Shown piece by piece: positions 15,600 through 24,200 of a stretch of DNA of 44,556 nucleotides. The position numbers were made by a program, and so were the translations under genes. Under the pieces are notes generated by a model. It saw nothing but the letters and a program-made list of their open reading frames with translations, had not been told where the DNA came from and did no database searches. The stretch is taken from IMG/VR virus record IMGVR_UViG_3300027573_000056, positions 1 to 44,556 of that record; one strand, 5' to 3'. This DNA is from a virus. Within the stretch, counting starts at the first letter, position 1, and each line of letters starts with the position of its first letter.

Positions 15600-16134
15600 G
15601 GATGGACTCCAATCGTCTCTGCTGCTCGCCCGCGGCGATCGCGGAGTAGCCGTTGCGTTGTGTCTTGCCACCGGGGCCATAGACGCTTCTATTTTTCACG
15701 ATGGCGATGTCCTGCTCGATCAGCCGTGCGTAGTCCTTGAACAACGTGGACTCGCTGATCTGCTGCTTGAGCAATCGTTGGGCGAAGTCGTCCATACGCG
15801 CGTGCTCGGCCATCTCGACGCACTCCGCGACGGAATGCTCAAGCAGGATCGGCTGGAAGTACGGCGGCGCGGGTCGCATGTCGCCCTCGGCGTACTCCAT
15901 GAGGAACTGCGTCGTAGGCCCCAGGTCCCACCAGAAGCCCGCGAGATGGTCGCCGCGTGGCATCAACAGCACCTGCCAGCGGTGCTCGGTGCCGTCCTTC
16001 GCGTGTCCGTAGGACTCCTGCACGCCGTAGACGGGCTCGTTACGGTCTACCGACATGAGCGTGCCGCCACGCATAGGAAAGAGCATCCGCATCATGCGCG
16101 GCACGTACGTCGTGTTTGATTCGATGCGGCTCAT
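15589..16134 (-). CDS. Unknown protein, 181 aa
   Basis: ATG 16134 overlaps the upstream stop (ATGA); the extra 38 codons of the open frame are a shadow. The sequence contains a beta region (RWQVLLMPRGDHLAGFWWDLG) and then a helical half (AECVEMAEHARMDDFAQRLLKQQ). No motif is recognised. It is one of three consecutive uncharacterised virion-region genes with overlapping ends (14952-16655). Confidence 0.6.
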   Translation of the reverse strand: MSRIESNTTYVPRMMRMLFPMRGGTLMSVDRNEPVYGVQESYGHAKDGTEHRWQVLLMPRGDHLAGFWWDLGPTTQFLMEYAEGDMRPAPPYFQPILLEHSVAECVEMAEHARMDDFAQRLLKQQISESTLFKDYARLIEQDIAIVKNRSVYGPGGKTQRNGYSAIAAGEQQRRLESIRGY

Positions 16135-16655
16135 GCGAAGACCGCTCGTCCTGTTTCGTCCACGAACGCCTTGCCGTCGACAAAGATGTGCGAGCCCTTG
16201 TCGAAGTAGTTGACGTTCACCGGCCCGCGATAGCCCTTCACGAACCACAGTTCGCTCGTGCGCTCGTCACGCAGCCGCCAGAACTCCTCGGATCCGACTT
16301 CCGCCTTCTCGCGTGCGTAGCAGAGCCGCCAGTGAGACTCACGCCCCTGTGGGAACGGCTCATCAGTCCCTACCTGGCAGGTGTCGTGGTTGTGCGCCGG
16401 CGTGATGTCGCAGGCTTCCGAGGCCGCAGCACTCGCCACGTCCTCGCCGGGGAGGTAGACGTAGGCCGTCTCCCCCTTGACCTGCAACAGACAGCGCACG
16501 ACGCAGCGCCCCGAGCGTTCGGTGTCCTCGAAGTCCCACTGGCCGACCAGGCGGTCAGCGAGCCACGAGTCCTCACCGAGCCGAAAGCGCATCTTCCCCG
16601 TGCTACGCGAGTAGTCGAAGAAGTACGTCTCTACTGACTTAGGCGGAGCCTGCAC
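16131..16655 (-). CDS. Unknown protein, 174 aa
   Basis: A mixed, aromatic-rich protein (VETYFFDYSRSTGKMRF, LVGQWDFEDTERSGRC) with four or five cysteines but no clear zinc spacing. Probably a structural or assembly protein, judged from its position between tail-fibre and connector-region genes. The start overlaps the end of the 83-aa gene by 17 bases. Confidence 0.6.
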   Translation of the reverse strand: MQAPPKSVETYFFDYSRSTGKMRFRLGEDSWLADRLVGQWDFEDTERSGRCVVRCLLQVKGETAYVYLPGEDVASAAASEACDITPAHNHDTCQVGTDEPFPQGRESHWRLCYAREKAEVGSEEFWRLRDERTSELWFVKGYRGPVNVNYFDKGSHIFVDGKAFVDETGRAVFA

Positions 16656-16890
16656 CAGCGGGCTCCTTCGCCTTCGCGCCGTTCGTGGATGCCGTCGACG
16701 TTGGCAGTTCGGGTGGCGGCGGGCGGAACTCCCAGCCGTTGTCCGTGACCACCAGGTCGTCCAGCGAGAGCTCGCCTTCCTTCAGGCTCTTGAGGTCAGC
16801 GAGCGCCTTCTTCTGACCCGTCTCGAGCGTGTCGATGATGTTGAGCGCGTTCGAGTAGTTCTGGAGCAACATCTGGTTGACGATTGCCAT
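16639..16890 (-). CDS. Small helical protein, 83 aa
   Basis: The N-terminal 50 residues form a helical stretch (LQNYSNALNIIDTLETGQKK), followed by a Pro/Thr/Ala-rich tail. It sits directly after the tail-fibre-like gene (one base from its stop) and could be an assembly chaperone or small stabilising subunit for that fibre. This is inferred from position and composition only. Confidence 0.55.
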   Translation of the reverse strand: MAIVNQMLLQNYSNALNIIDTLETGQKKALADLKSLKEGELSLDDLVVTDNGWEFRPPPPELPTSTASTNGAKAKEPAGAGSA

Positions 16891-18426
16891 CTAGACCTTC
16901 GCCTCCAATGCCTCGACCTTTGCGTTCAACGCCTGGAGCGCAGCCGTCAGGTGGCCCACCGAGTTGATGAGCGAGAGGCCGCGCTTGCGTGCGCCCTGCA
17001 TTGCCCACAGCGCCTCTTCACCGAACACACCGACGAACTCTTCGCCATCGCCGTTCCAGAGGCCAGTCGGCATCTTCTCGGGCGCATAGGTGAAGTGGTG
17101 CACCGGCGACGAGATGACCTTGGTGAGTGCTTCGTTGCCACAGACGATCCCGAGGTCGTTCTTGAACGCACCCAGGGAAGCCGCCGCCCACGAGGTCACA
17201 CCCGAGGCGTTGCAGGTGAGCTGCATCCCCGAGCAAGCCGCGTCCGCAGTCGGAAGCGTGTACGCGCCAGTACCACAGGCGGGTGCCGTGATCGTGATGG
17301 CGGTGGTGCCGGTCACGCCGGCAAGCGTCAGCGTGCCCGTCGATGTGCCGGGGACGCCGATACGCAGACTCGCCACCGTGGTCGCGCCAGTTGAGATGCG
17401 GACGCGTTCGGCTGGCGTCTGTGAGCCGTCCGGCGACGTGGCGAAAACGAGCCGTCCGGGCATGTCCGTGGACGCACCCGGCGTAGCGTCAACAAACGCC
17501 TCGATCGAAGCGGCCGGGTCGAACCCGGTGCCACCGTCTGCACCCATGAACACGATGCGACCGAGCGAGTCGTTCGTCGCGACGATGGTGTTGGTGCCGA
17601 GCGTCGCGCTCTTGCTGCGGCCCAGGATGATCTCCGGGCCATCTGCCGCCGTGGAGCTGTAGAGCGCGACTAGCGCCGCGCCGTCCACACCGACCGTCGT
17701 GCCCTGTAGTTGAAGGTCGGGGACAAGGCCGTTGACCGTCATCTTCGACGAGTTGCCGACAACGAGCCCGCCCGTGCCGTTGGGCAGCGAGACGAGTTGC
17801 GCAGCAGTGAGCGTCATCGCGGTGGTGAGCACCGATGGACAGGCATCGGTCGCGGTCTGGAACGTGAGCACACCGGGGCCACGCGTGGTGGCGATGGTGC
17901 CGGTCATCTCCGCGAGGATGCGCGCGCCACGGACAAACTCGTTCGTCGCTACTGCACCATAGAAGTCAATCGAGCCCATGTCGTCGGCAGACGTGACCAC
18001 CGTGGGCGCAGAGTTCGTACCGCGCGACTTGCGGAACTCAAGCGAGGGGCCGGTAGCTGTCGCGGTTGAGCCCATGATCGAGACGAGCGTCGAGACCACG
18101 CCGTCGTGCAGGCCCATGTCGTCGTTCTCGATCGTGTCACCGATGACGAGCACCGGGACATCGACGGAACCGCCAGCCGGAAGCTGGATCAGCAGCTTGT
18201 TGGCGTTGGCGTCCGCGGTCTCCCAGAGAAGGTCGGCCGGTGCGCCTGTGCCGAGACTGACCGCGGTGTCGTCACCAAAGACGAAAGCGCCGCCGAGTGT
18301 GGTAGCAGCCGTGAACACGATGTCGTTCGCATCGAAATCGAAGACCGATGTGCCATTGAACCGTGCGTGCATACGCGCGGTAGAGGGGTCGTAGCGCCAG
18401 CCCGTACCCTTGGACGTGTTGGGCAT
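16891..18426 (-). CDS. Tail-fibre-like protein with chaperone-like C-terminus, 511 aa
   Basis: A low-complexity, Ala/Thr/Gly-rich beta-repeat body is followed by the junction typical of fibre and spike proteins (ERVRISTGATTVASLRIG, GTLTLAGVTGTTAI), where a trimeric fibre body meets its tip. The C-terminal about 110 residues (LGAFKNDLGIVCGNEALTK, ending in the coiled-coil ALQALNAKVEALEAK) resemble an intramolecular chaperone of Peptidase_S74 type, though I cannot confirm the catalytic Ser/Lys. It probably recognises the host surface. AGGAGATACAC precedes the ATG, and the leader contains a long inverted repeat (18435-18499). Confidence 0.65.
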   Translation of the reverse strand: MPNTSKGTGWRYDPSTARMHARFNGTSVFDFDANDIVFTAATTLGGAFVFGDDTAVSLGTGAPADLLWETADANANKLLIQLPAGGSVDVPVLVIGDTIENDDMGLHDGVVSTLVSIMGSTATATGPSLEFRKSRGTNSAPTVVTSADDMGSIDFYGAVATNEFVRGARILAEMTGTIATTRGPGVLTFQTATDACPSVLTTAMTLTAAQLVSLPNGTGGLVVGNSSKMTVNGLVPDLQLQGTTVGVDGAALVALYSSTAADGPEIILGRSKSATLGTNTIVATNDSLGRIVFMGADGGTGFDPAASIEAFVDATPGASTDMPGRLVFATSPDGSQTPAERVRISTGATTVASLRIGVPGTSTGTLTLAGVTGTTAITITAPACGTGAYTLPTADAACSGMQLTCNASGVTSWAAASLGAFKNDLGIVCGNEALTKVISSPVHHFTYAPEKMPTGLWNGDGEEFVGVFGEEALWAMQGARKRGLSLINSVGHLTAALQALNAKVEALEAKV

Positions 18427-18434
18427 GTGTATCT

Positions 18435-18499
18435 CCTAGCGAGGGAAGGGGAGGCCGGCCATTGGGCGGCACCTGACTCCCCCCGCGCTATTCGCTAGG
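18435..18499 (-). promoter_or_regulatory. Leader hairpin overlapping the ribosome site of the fibre gene
   Basis: Perfect eight-base arms CCTAGCGA (18435-18442) and TCGCTAGG (18492-18499) enclose further G- and C-run complementarity (GGGGAG/CTCCCC on the transcript). On the minus-strand RNA the downstream arm includes part of the AGGAG ribosome site of the 511-aa fibre gene, and the upstream arm includes the stop codon of the preceding gene. Folding would hide the ribosome site until ribosomes finishing the upstream gene open it. Confidence 0.45.
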
Positions 18500-19214
18500 T
18501 ATCGAGAATGCTCCGGCAGATGATGTAGTCGAGGTCGGCGTTGATCGCCGTGGTGCCCTCGGTACAACCGATTGCCACCAGGCACATCCCGACACTCCCC
18601 ACAATCGGCGTGGTGCTCTTGTACGAGCCGATCACCTGGCCGTTGGCCCATGCCGTTGCGGACAGTCCACCAGGCGCGATCTCGAATGCGAGCACGTCCC
18701 ACGCGTCCGCCACTGGTTGCACGAGCGCCTTCGCGTTGGCAATCGAGTCCTGCGTGAGCGCGTCGGTGTTCTGGGCGAGGAACATCCACGAGTCGGGGCC
18801 GTTGCCTTCCCAGAAGATGCCAACCGCATCGTTCGGGTCTGCCACAGCCGTCGCCGCGGTGGTCGTCACCGTGAACGGATACTCAGAGAGCGTGTCTTCC
18901 TGAAGGTCGGTCAGCCACACCCCCACCCGCTCATCGGCTGTGCCGATCGCGGAGAGCCTGATCCTCGCCTCGACGTAGATCCCGTACTCGACGGGATGCC
19001 AGTGCTTCCCGCCTGCGATCAGCCCACCGATGTCGGAGGCTGAGTCCATCGTGATGCGGATGACTCCACCAGCACCGGCCGTGGTCGTGGCGTCCACGAC
19101 CTCGATCGCGGGGTCGGTGTCGACCGCCCACTCAGGCTTGTCAGCGACGATGTCCCAACCAACGAAGTGCTCCCGCAGTTCCGGGAGGAATGAACCCCTC
19201 GCGCCTTGTGGCAT
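18495..19214 (-). CDS. Jelly-roll-like structural protein, 239 aa
   Basis: The first gene after the capsid. The sequence suggests a concanavalin-like or jelly-roll fold: HWHPVEYGIYVEARIRL, then VGVWLTDLQED, SWMFLAQNTDALTQ, AWDVLAFEIAPGG, SATAWANGQVIGSYK. This strand pattern is common in sugar-binding and capsid-decoration proteins. It may decorate the head. GGAAG precedes ATG 19214. Confidence 0.65.
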   Translation of the reverse strand: MPQGARGSFLPELREHFVGWDIVADKPEWAVDTDPAIEVVDATTTAGAGGVIRITMDSASDIGGLIAGGKHWHPVEYGIYVEARIRLSAIGTADERVGVWLTDLQEDTLSEYPFTVTTTAATAVADPNDAVGIFWEGNGPDSWMFLAQNTDALTQDSIANAKALVQPVADAWDVLAFEIAPGGLSATAWANGQVIGSYKSTTPIVGSVGMCLVAIGCTEGTTAINADLDYIICRSILDT

Positions 19215-19259
19215 TTCGTTACTTCCTTACTCGAACAGCGATACCAGTCGCCGGGTTGA

Positions 19260-20129
19260 TTACGAAGTCGGCGCAGTCGCGTCGTGCAAGAGGCCGTAGC
19301 CCCACACGTCGCGGCGCTCGCCGTAGGCATATCCGCTGGTCATAAAGACTTCATCCGCGCCACCACCCACGTCGGGACGGCGGTTCGTCTCGGTCTTCAG
19401 TTCCAGTTCGCGCACAAGGACAAGGGCGTCACGTGCGTACACCGCGCCGCGGGCGTCAGGTGTGGCGTTAACCTCGATGTTTCCATCGCTCCACACGTTT
19501 GCGCCCGAGACGGTGCCCGCGAAGCCCTGCCTGTAGAAGTCGGCCGAGATGCCTTCTGGCACGGTGTAGGTGCCGATGCCGTTCTCGATCTCGTCCTGCA
19601 AGTCCTTGATGCCGAATGGGTGCAGTACCGCGTTGATCGGCCCTGCGCCCATGCCAGACTCAGTGGTGTTGCCGCGGATGCGGGACACGCCGGCTGAGAT
19701 GTGGCCGTGGTTGAGGGTCGCCCCGGTGCCACAGAGCTGCACCGAGAAGTTCGCGTACTGCGCCGTGCCGTCGTCGTCGAGCTTGCGGTTCATGGCGAGC
19801 ATCGCGGCCCGGCCCAGGAGCGCCGCCACGTTGCCCGAGATGCGCCGCATGGTCTTGTCGGTGATGCGGGTGAAGACCTGCACCAGTCCGGGCTCGACCG
19901 AGAACAGCGTGTCCGTGAGCTGCTGGGCGTTCTGGTTCACCGTGGCTTCGGTGATGCCCTGGGCCGTGATCTGCTCGACGCGGATCTCGTTCCAGATGTT
20001 GCCCTGGCCTCGTGGGAGGTCTTTGCGGTCGACCGTCTTCGGTACGATCAGGTCGTACTCCTCGAAGATGCGGGCCGACTGGATCATGTCTGGCAGGCTG
20101 TCCGCCAGCGTCGTGGTCGTTGTCGTCAT
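19260..20129 (-). CDS. Major capsid protein, 289 aa
   Basis: The length, position directly after the scaffold, and sequence fit an HK97-fold major capsid protein: Thr-rich N-terminus (TTTTTTLADSLPDM), FEEYDLIVPKTV, a middle helix (ITDKTMRRISGNVAALLGRAAM) and a C-terminal strand pattern (GAVYARDALVLVREL; YAYGERRDVWGYGLLHDA). It would form the icosahedral shell. A GAGGAT ribosome site precedes the ATG. A capsid protein without fused scaffold or protease fits a separate scaffold gene just upstream. Confidence 0.8.
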   Translation of the reverse strand: MTTTTTTLADSLPDMIQSARIFEEYDLIVPKTVDRKDLPRGQGNIWNEIRVEQITAQGITEATVNQNAQQLTDTLFSVEPGLVQVFTRITDKTMRRISGNVAALLGRAAMLAMNRKLDDDGTAQYANFSVQLCGTGATLNHGHISAGVSRIRGNTTESGMGAGPINAVLHPFGIKDLQDEIENGIGTYTVPEGISADFYRQGFAGTVSGANVWSDGNIEVNATPDARGAVYARDALVLVRELELKTETNRRPDVGGGADEVFMTSGYAYGERRDVWGYGLLHDATAPTS

Positions 20130-20138
20130 TGGCTATCC

Positions 20139-20951
20139 TCAGTAGGGCAGCGGGACCCCGAGGCGTTCAGCAACGCGCTTGCGGGCTGGGTCGTTCATCG
20201 GCACCCCGCCGTTCAGCAGCCGTTCGCCATCGAGGTCTCGCGCAGACTGGCCCGGTGGTTGCCCATAGGCCGTAGGTGGATTCGATAAACCGGCAAGCGC
20301 CGCTTCCTTGGCCTCAGCAGCCTTCTCAGCAGCCAGCCGCGCCTCGGCTTCAGCGAGTCCACGGGCATAGCCCGCAGCGTCGCCTTCCGACCGCGCCTTC
20401 TTGATCCCCGAGTTGTAGGCCACCTCAGCGGCGGTCACTAACTCCTCGGGCTTGCCTTCCAGGGATTCCAAGAGACCACCGGCCGTCTCGTCGCCTGACG
20501 CCTGGGCAAGCAGCAGCAAGTTCTTTGCCGTCTGTAGCACCACAGCACCTTCGTTGGCTGAGACGTGGGGCACGATCGCCTTGGCGATCTCCTCGATCGG
20601 CACGCCGTTCATGGCTTGCTGATAGGCCCACTGAGCGGTCTCGGTCGCCCGACTTAACGTGCCCTGATCACGCCTGAGTTCGGCGTCGCGGTTCTGCCGA
20701 CCATTCTGGAAGCCGTCGTTCTGGCGCTTGTCGAGCACCTTGCGACCGGCTTCGTAGTAGGCGGCAGCCTCTAGCCAACCCTCCTCCGTGGACAGGTCGA
20801 ACGCTGGAGTGGCGGATGCAGCCCCTTGGGCGTCACTTACCGCAGCCTCGCCGGGCGCTATCGCAGCCGGTTCCCCGGTCGGCGGTAGCTGGCCCTCGTC
20901 GGTCGGCGGGGCGACGACCGCGGCGGTCGGCTCCACAGACTCGTCTGGCAC
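20139..20951 (-). CDS. Scaffold / capsid assembly protein, 270 aa
   Basis: I choose GTG 20951 because AAGGGGG lies six bases upstream; the longer TTG frame starts inside a terminator. The protein is acidic, Pro/Ala-rich at the N-terminus, helical in the middle (AAAYYEAGRKVLDKRQNDG, LAEAEARLAAEKAAEAKEA), with a Gly/Pro-rich linker and a basic C-terminus (DPARKRVAERLGVPLPY) expected to touch the capsid shell. This is the usual build of scaffold proteins, and it directly precedes the major capsid gene by nine bases. Confidence 0.75.
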   Translation of the reverse strand: MPDESVEPTAAVVAPPTDEGQLPPTGEPAAIAPGEAAVSDAQGAASATPAFDLSTEEGWLEAAAYYEAGRKVLDKRQNDGFQNGRQNRDAELRRDQGTLSRATETAQWAYQQAMNGVPIEEIAKAIVPHVSANEGAVVLQTAKNLLLLAQASGDETAGGLLESLEGKPEELVTAAEVAYNSGIKKARSEGDAAGYARGLAEAEARLAAEKAAEAKEAALAGLSNPPTAYGQPPGQSARDLDGERLLNGGVPMNDPARKRVAERLGVPLPY

Positions 20952-20985
20952 TGGAACCCCCTTCACCAGCACCCGCCAGAAACGC

Positions 20986-21015
20986 AAAAACGCCGCTCGT
21001 CCAGAGACGGCGGCG
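20986..21015 (-). terminator. Intrinsic terminator ahead of the scaffold-capsid genes
   Basis: On the minus strand, CGCCGC and GCGGCG form a six-pair stem (21015-21010 with 20996-20991), followed at once by TTTTT (20990-20986). It lies between the 56-aa zinc protein gene and the scaffold start. It would stop or attenuate transcription from the packaging and ejection genes before the capsid genes, unless a promoter just downstream supplies them; none is obvious in the short space. Confidence 0.7.
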
Positions 21016-21039
21016 CAAAGCGCGGAGGCGAGTTGCTAG

Positions 21040-21210
21040 TTACGGCATTATGGTCGTTTGCTGCTCAAGCGCGCAACCGCGGTCGGTGCAACGGAACGTA
21101 ATTAGCGTCCCGATGTCGCCCCTCACTGAGAAGTGGGCTGGCTTTCCGCACCATTTACAGCGAGGCGTGACCGTGATCCAGGTCACCGGAGCGCCTACCG
21201 TCGAGGTCAT
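21040..21210 (-). CDS. Small zinc-ribbon protein, 56 aa
   Basis: ATG 21210 overlaps the stop of the 1355-aa gene (ATGA). Two knuckles, RCKWCG near residue 18 and RCTDRGC near residue 40, give a C-x2-C ... C-x4-C zinc ribbon on a short beta scaffold. Such ribbons often bind nucleic acid or stabilise small domains; no specific role is known here. The gene is too short to stand out and sits just before a terminator. Confidence 0.7.
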   Translation of the reverse strand: MTSTVGAPVTWITVTPRCKWCGKPAHFSVRGDIGTLITFRCTDRGCALEQQTTIMP

Positions 21211-24200
21211 TGAGGCGGGCCGAAACTAGGGCCTGCTCCACCACCAGGCGGCGGGCCGAACCGCGTGCCGCCACCAGACGACGGTGGTGGGCCAAAGCCA
21301 GTACCACTGCGAGTGGGGCCAGACGCGGGGTAGGCGCTGATACCGAACTCGCCTAGTCCCAACTCCAGCGCGGATGAGCCTTCCATGAGGTTCTGGCCGA
21401 TGGGCGGGATCGGTAGCACCGACTGCGCAATGCCCTGCGGCGAGAGTTGCCCGTATGAGTAGCCCTTGCCAGGCTCAAATCCAGTCCTGAACGCGCCCGC
21501 CGTGACGCCACGCGTGGCGAGCGAGCCAGAGCCGAGGATCACCCGCTCCCACGCCCGTTGTGCATCCAGCGCCGTAACTTCCGGGTCTTGCAGCGCCCGC
21601 AGCGAGAGCGCGAAGGCGCGCTCCACCGAGTCCTGCGGGACGATGTCGATCATGATGTTCTTGCCCTCGTCATTGGTGAAGCGCGACTTGATCACGCCAA
21701 ACCCTAACTTGCTCGGATCTAACTCCATCTCACCGATACCGATCTGGTCATTGAGCCACTGACCGACCGTGGCATAGATGGCGTAGGTCGAGGCGATCAT
21801 CGAGGCGGCCATGATGCGCTGCTCAACACTCGCCCTCGGCGTGATCAACTTCGCCATGTCTACGATCGAACGCACGCGGGCGCGCGACATCGACGGCGAC
21901 GTGAGTGCGCGCCCCTCGAACTTGCGCCGTCCAGCGGTCAACGCCTGCTCTGCGAACGACGAGAGTGTGTTGGCGTTCGATGCCGCCTGCGCGCGTACAC
22001 GTGGGTTCTGGATGTCGCGGCCGAGCGCCCTGAGCATCACGAGGTTGCCCTCGTGGTCGAGGTTGCGGAACGTCCCGAGCACGTTCTCGAACTGCACCTT
22101 GGTCAACTTATCCGTGAGCGGGATCACGTACTTGGTATCGAGCGCCTGCCCGGGCCTGCCGAGGTAGGAGAGCATCGTCCCCACCTCTGGCCGCGCACCC
22201 GACGCCGTGATGCCCTGGTGGAGCCCGTCGAGGGCGTACTGCACGCGCTTGGGCAGTTGGGTGTCTGCTACCTCAGTAGCGATGTGCGGAAGGTGGAGGC
22301 CAGCGAGCGTGCGATTGATGCCGCCAGCTAGCAGCGGCACGCCGCCGCGGCGGATGTTGTTAAGCACCTGCACCCCGAATACGCCCACGTCCCCGAGCCC
22401 GAACATCGTGTTCTTGGCACGCTGCAAGAGCGTGTCGAAACCGCCTATCGCATCTTCCTCATAGGAACGGGCGCCGCGCGTGTCCGCGATCATCTGCTTG
22501 ATGTCGTCGGGCACGGTGGAGCCGAAGCGTGAGCGCAATTCCGCGTTAAACGCTCGTTCCGCCGTCTCGCGCGCCGCCTCCTCCACAACGCCGTCCGCCT
22601 CAAGCGCCGAGCGGAGGATCGCCTTGCGATGCAGCGCCGCCGTCAGCCACGAATTCTTCACGTCGCCCGTGATGGCCGAGCGGACTGAGGCGATCAATTC
22701 TCGGTCGTTGCCGATACGGTCGAGGATCGCGCGGTTGCCTGTCTGCCAGCGCCTGATGATCTCACGCGCGTTATTGATGCCACCAGGGCTCACGGAGAGC
22801 GTCTTATCCAGCTCCGCGTTGGAAACCGGCTTGCCACGTGGCGCAGTGAAGCCGCTCGGCTGTCCAGGTATGTCCGCAGACCGAGCACGAATCTGGTCAA
22901 TGCCTGCGCCAAGCCCGATAGGCGTCTTCGGCTGTGAAGGTGTCGGCCTGTACGGCGCTCCGATATCCACTGCCGCCCGTTCTGGCATTCCAGGAAGGGA
23001 CGGAGCGCCGCCCGATGCCTGCGGTGGCCTAGGCGTCCCACCGAACGTGATATTGCCCTTTTCCTCACTAGCGAGTCGACGCGCAGCGTCCAATAACTGC
23101 TGCCTGCGGTCTTTCGAGACAGGCGTAGGCCGTGCCTCTGGCAGTGCTTCACCACCTTGCATTGGCTTGAAACTTGCAAATGGATCAGCCGGTGCTTCTG
23201 GTGCTGCCTGTGCTGGCGCTACTTTCACTTGCACGCGTTCGCCCGCTCGGCGGAGCGGCAAGCGGAAGTGCGCTTCACTTTCAGGGAACACATCGTTTAG
23301 TTCCAGCCGTTCGATGGGGATGTCCACCGCCACAACTTCCGAACCGTAGCCAGTGATCTCGCGGTCGGGGCGAGTGGAAAAGAACAGCCCATCCTCTTTG
23401 CCAGTCATCGTCCCGGTACGGCGGATCCCAGCGGCGGCCTCGGGATTCGTGGCGTGATAGACGCGAATCGTGCCGTCAGGAGTGATCTGCGCGCCGAGGT
23501 CGCTCACGTCGTCGACCATGTCAAGCACGTTCTCAGCGCGATCGCCACGGACGCCACGAGACGCTAACGCCGCCCGCAACGATTCGCGATTCGCAGCCTG
23601 CCCTGCTGCCTGTGCTGGTAGACCTTCGGGTACGGCCTCTGCTGCGCGTGCTTCCGCGTTGCGGGCGTTTCGCATCCATGCGGTCGTATCGGCTGCTGTC
23701 GCTGGGCCTTCTGGGATGGCGTTGTAGTCGGGGGCGAACACCTGCCCTAGGGCAGGTTGCACTTCTGGGTCTGCCATCGCCTGCTGAGGCGTCAGTCCCT
23801 CAGCCTGCTTGCGCGCAACGAGCGCCTTGATGTCGTCGGGTGTGAGTGGTGCGCCGCCTTCCATGAGCGGGGAGCGCACACGCTCGCCTCGTTGCAGACG
23901 CTGGATCGCCTGCTCGTCCCAAAACGTGTAAGCCCGACCGACGCCATAGGGGTAACTGATGCCAGTAATGCCTGCGTCACCCAGCGCGCGGCGTAACATC
24001 GGCTGGCCGCGAAACACCCCGTAATGCTTGGTGAACGCCGCGAGGAGTTGGGTGTAGTCCGGGCGTAGATTCTCGCCCGTGAGTTGAAGCACTCCTGCGC
24101 GCGCGTCTGCGGGGAGCGCCGCGAGAAACTTCCGCAGTTGCTCTGGACTCAACGATTGCGTGGACGGGATAACGGATTCCATCGCTGAGCGTGGCATCTG

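Noticed and set aside
15331-16119. Plus-strand frame of 262 codons across 14952-16134 genes
   Set aside because: Antisense shadow of two coupled minus-strand genes; no ribosome site or recognised motif.
18436-18789. Minus-strand frame of 117 codons overlapping the jelly-roll gene
   Set aside because: Arg/His-rich out-of-frame shadow; it would also cover the leader hairpin.
22480-23349. Long plus-strand open frame of 289 codons inside the 1355-aa gene
   Set aside because: It is an antisense shadow: low-complexity Ser/Arg text, no ribosome site, and it lies wholly opposite a well-supported protein with recognisable domains.
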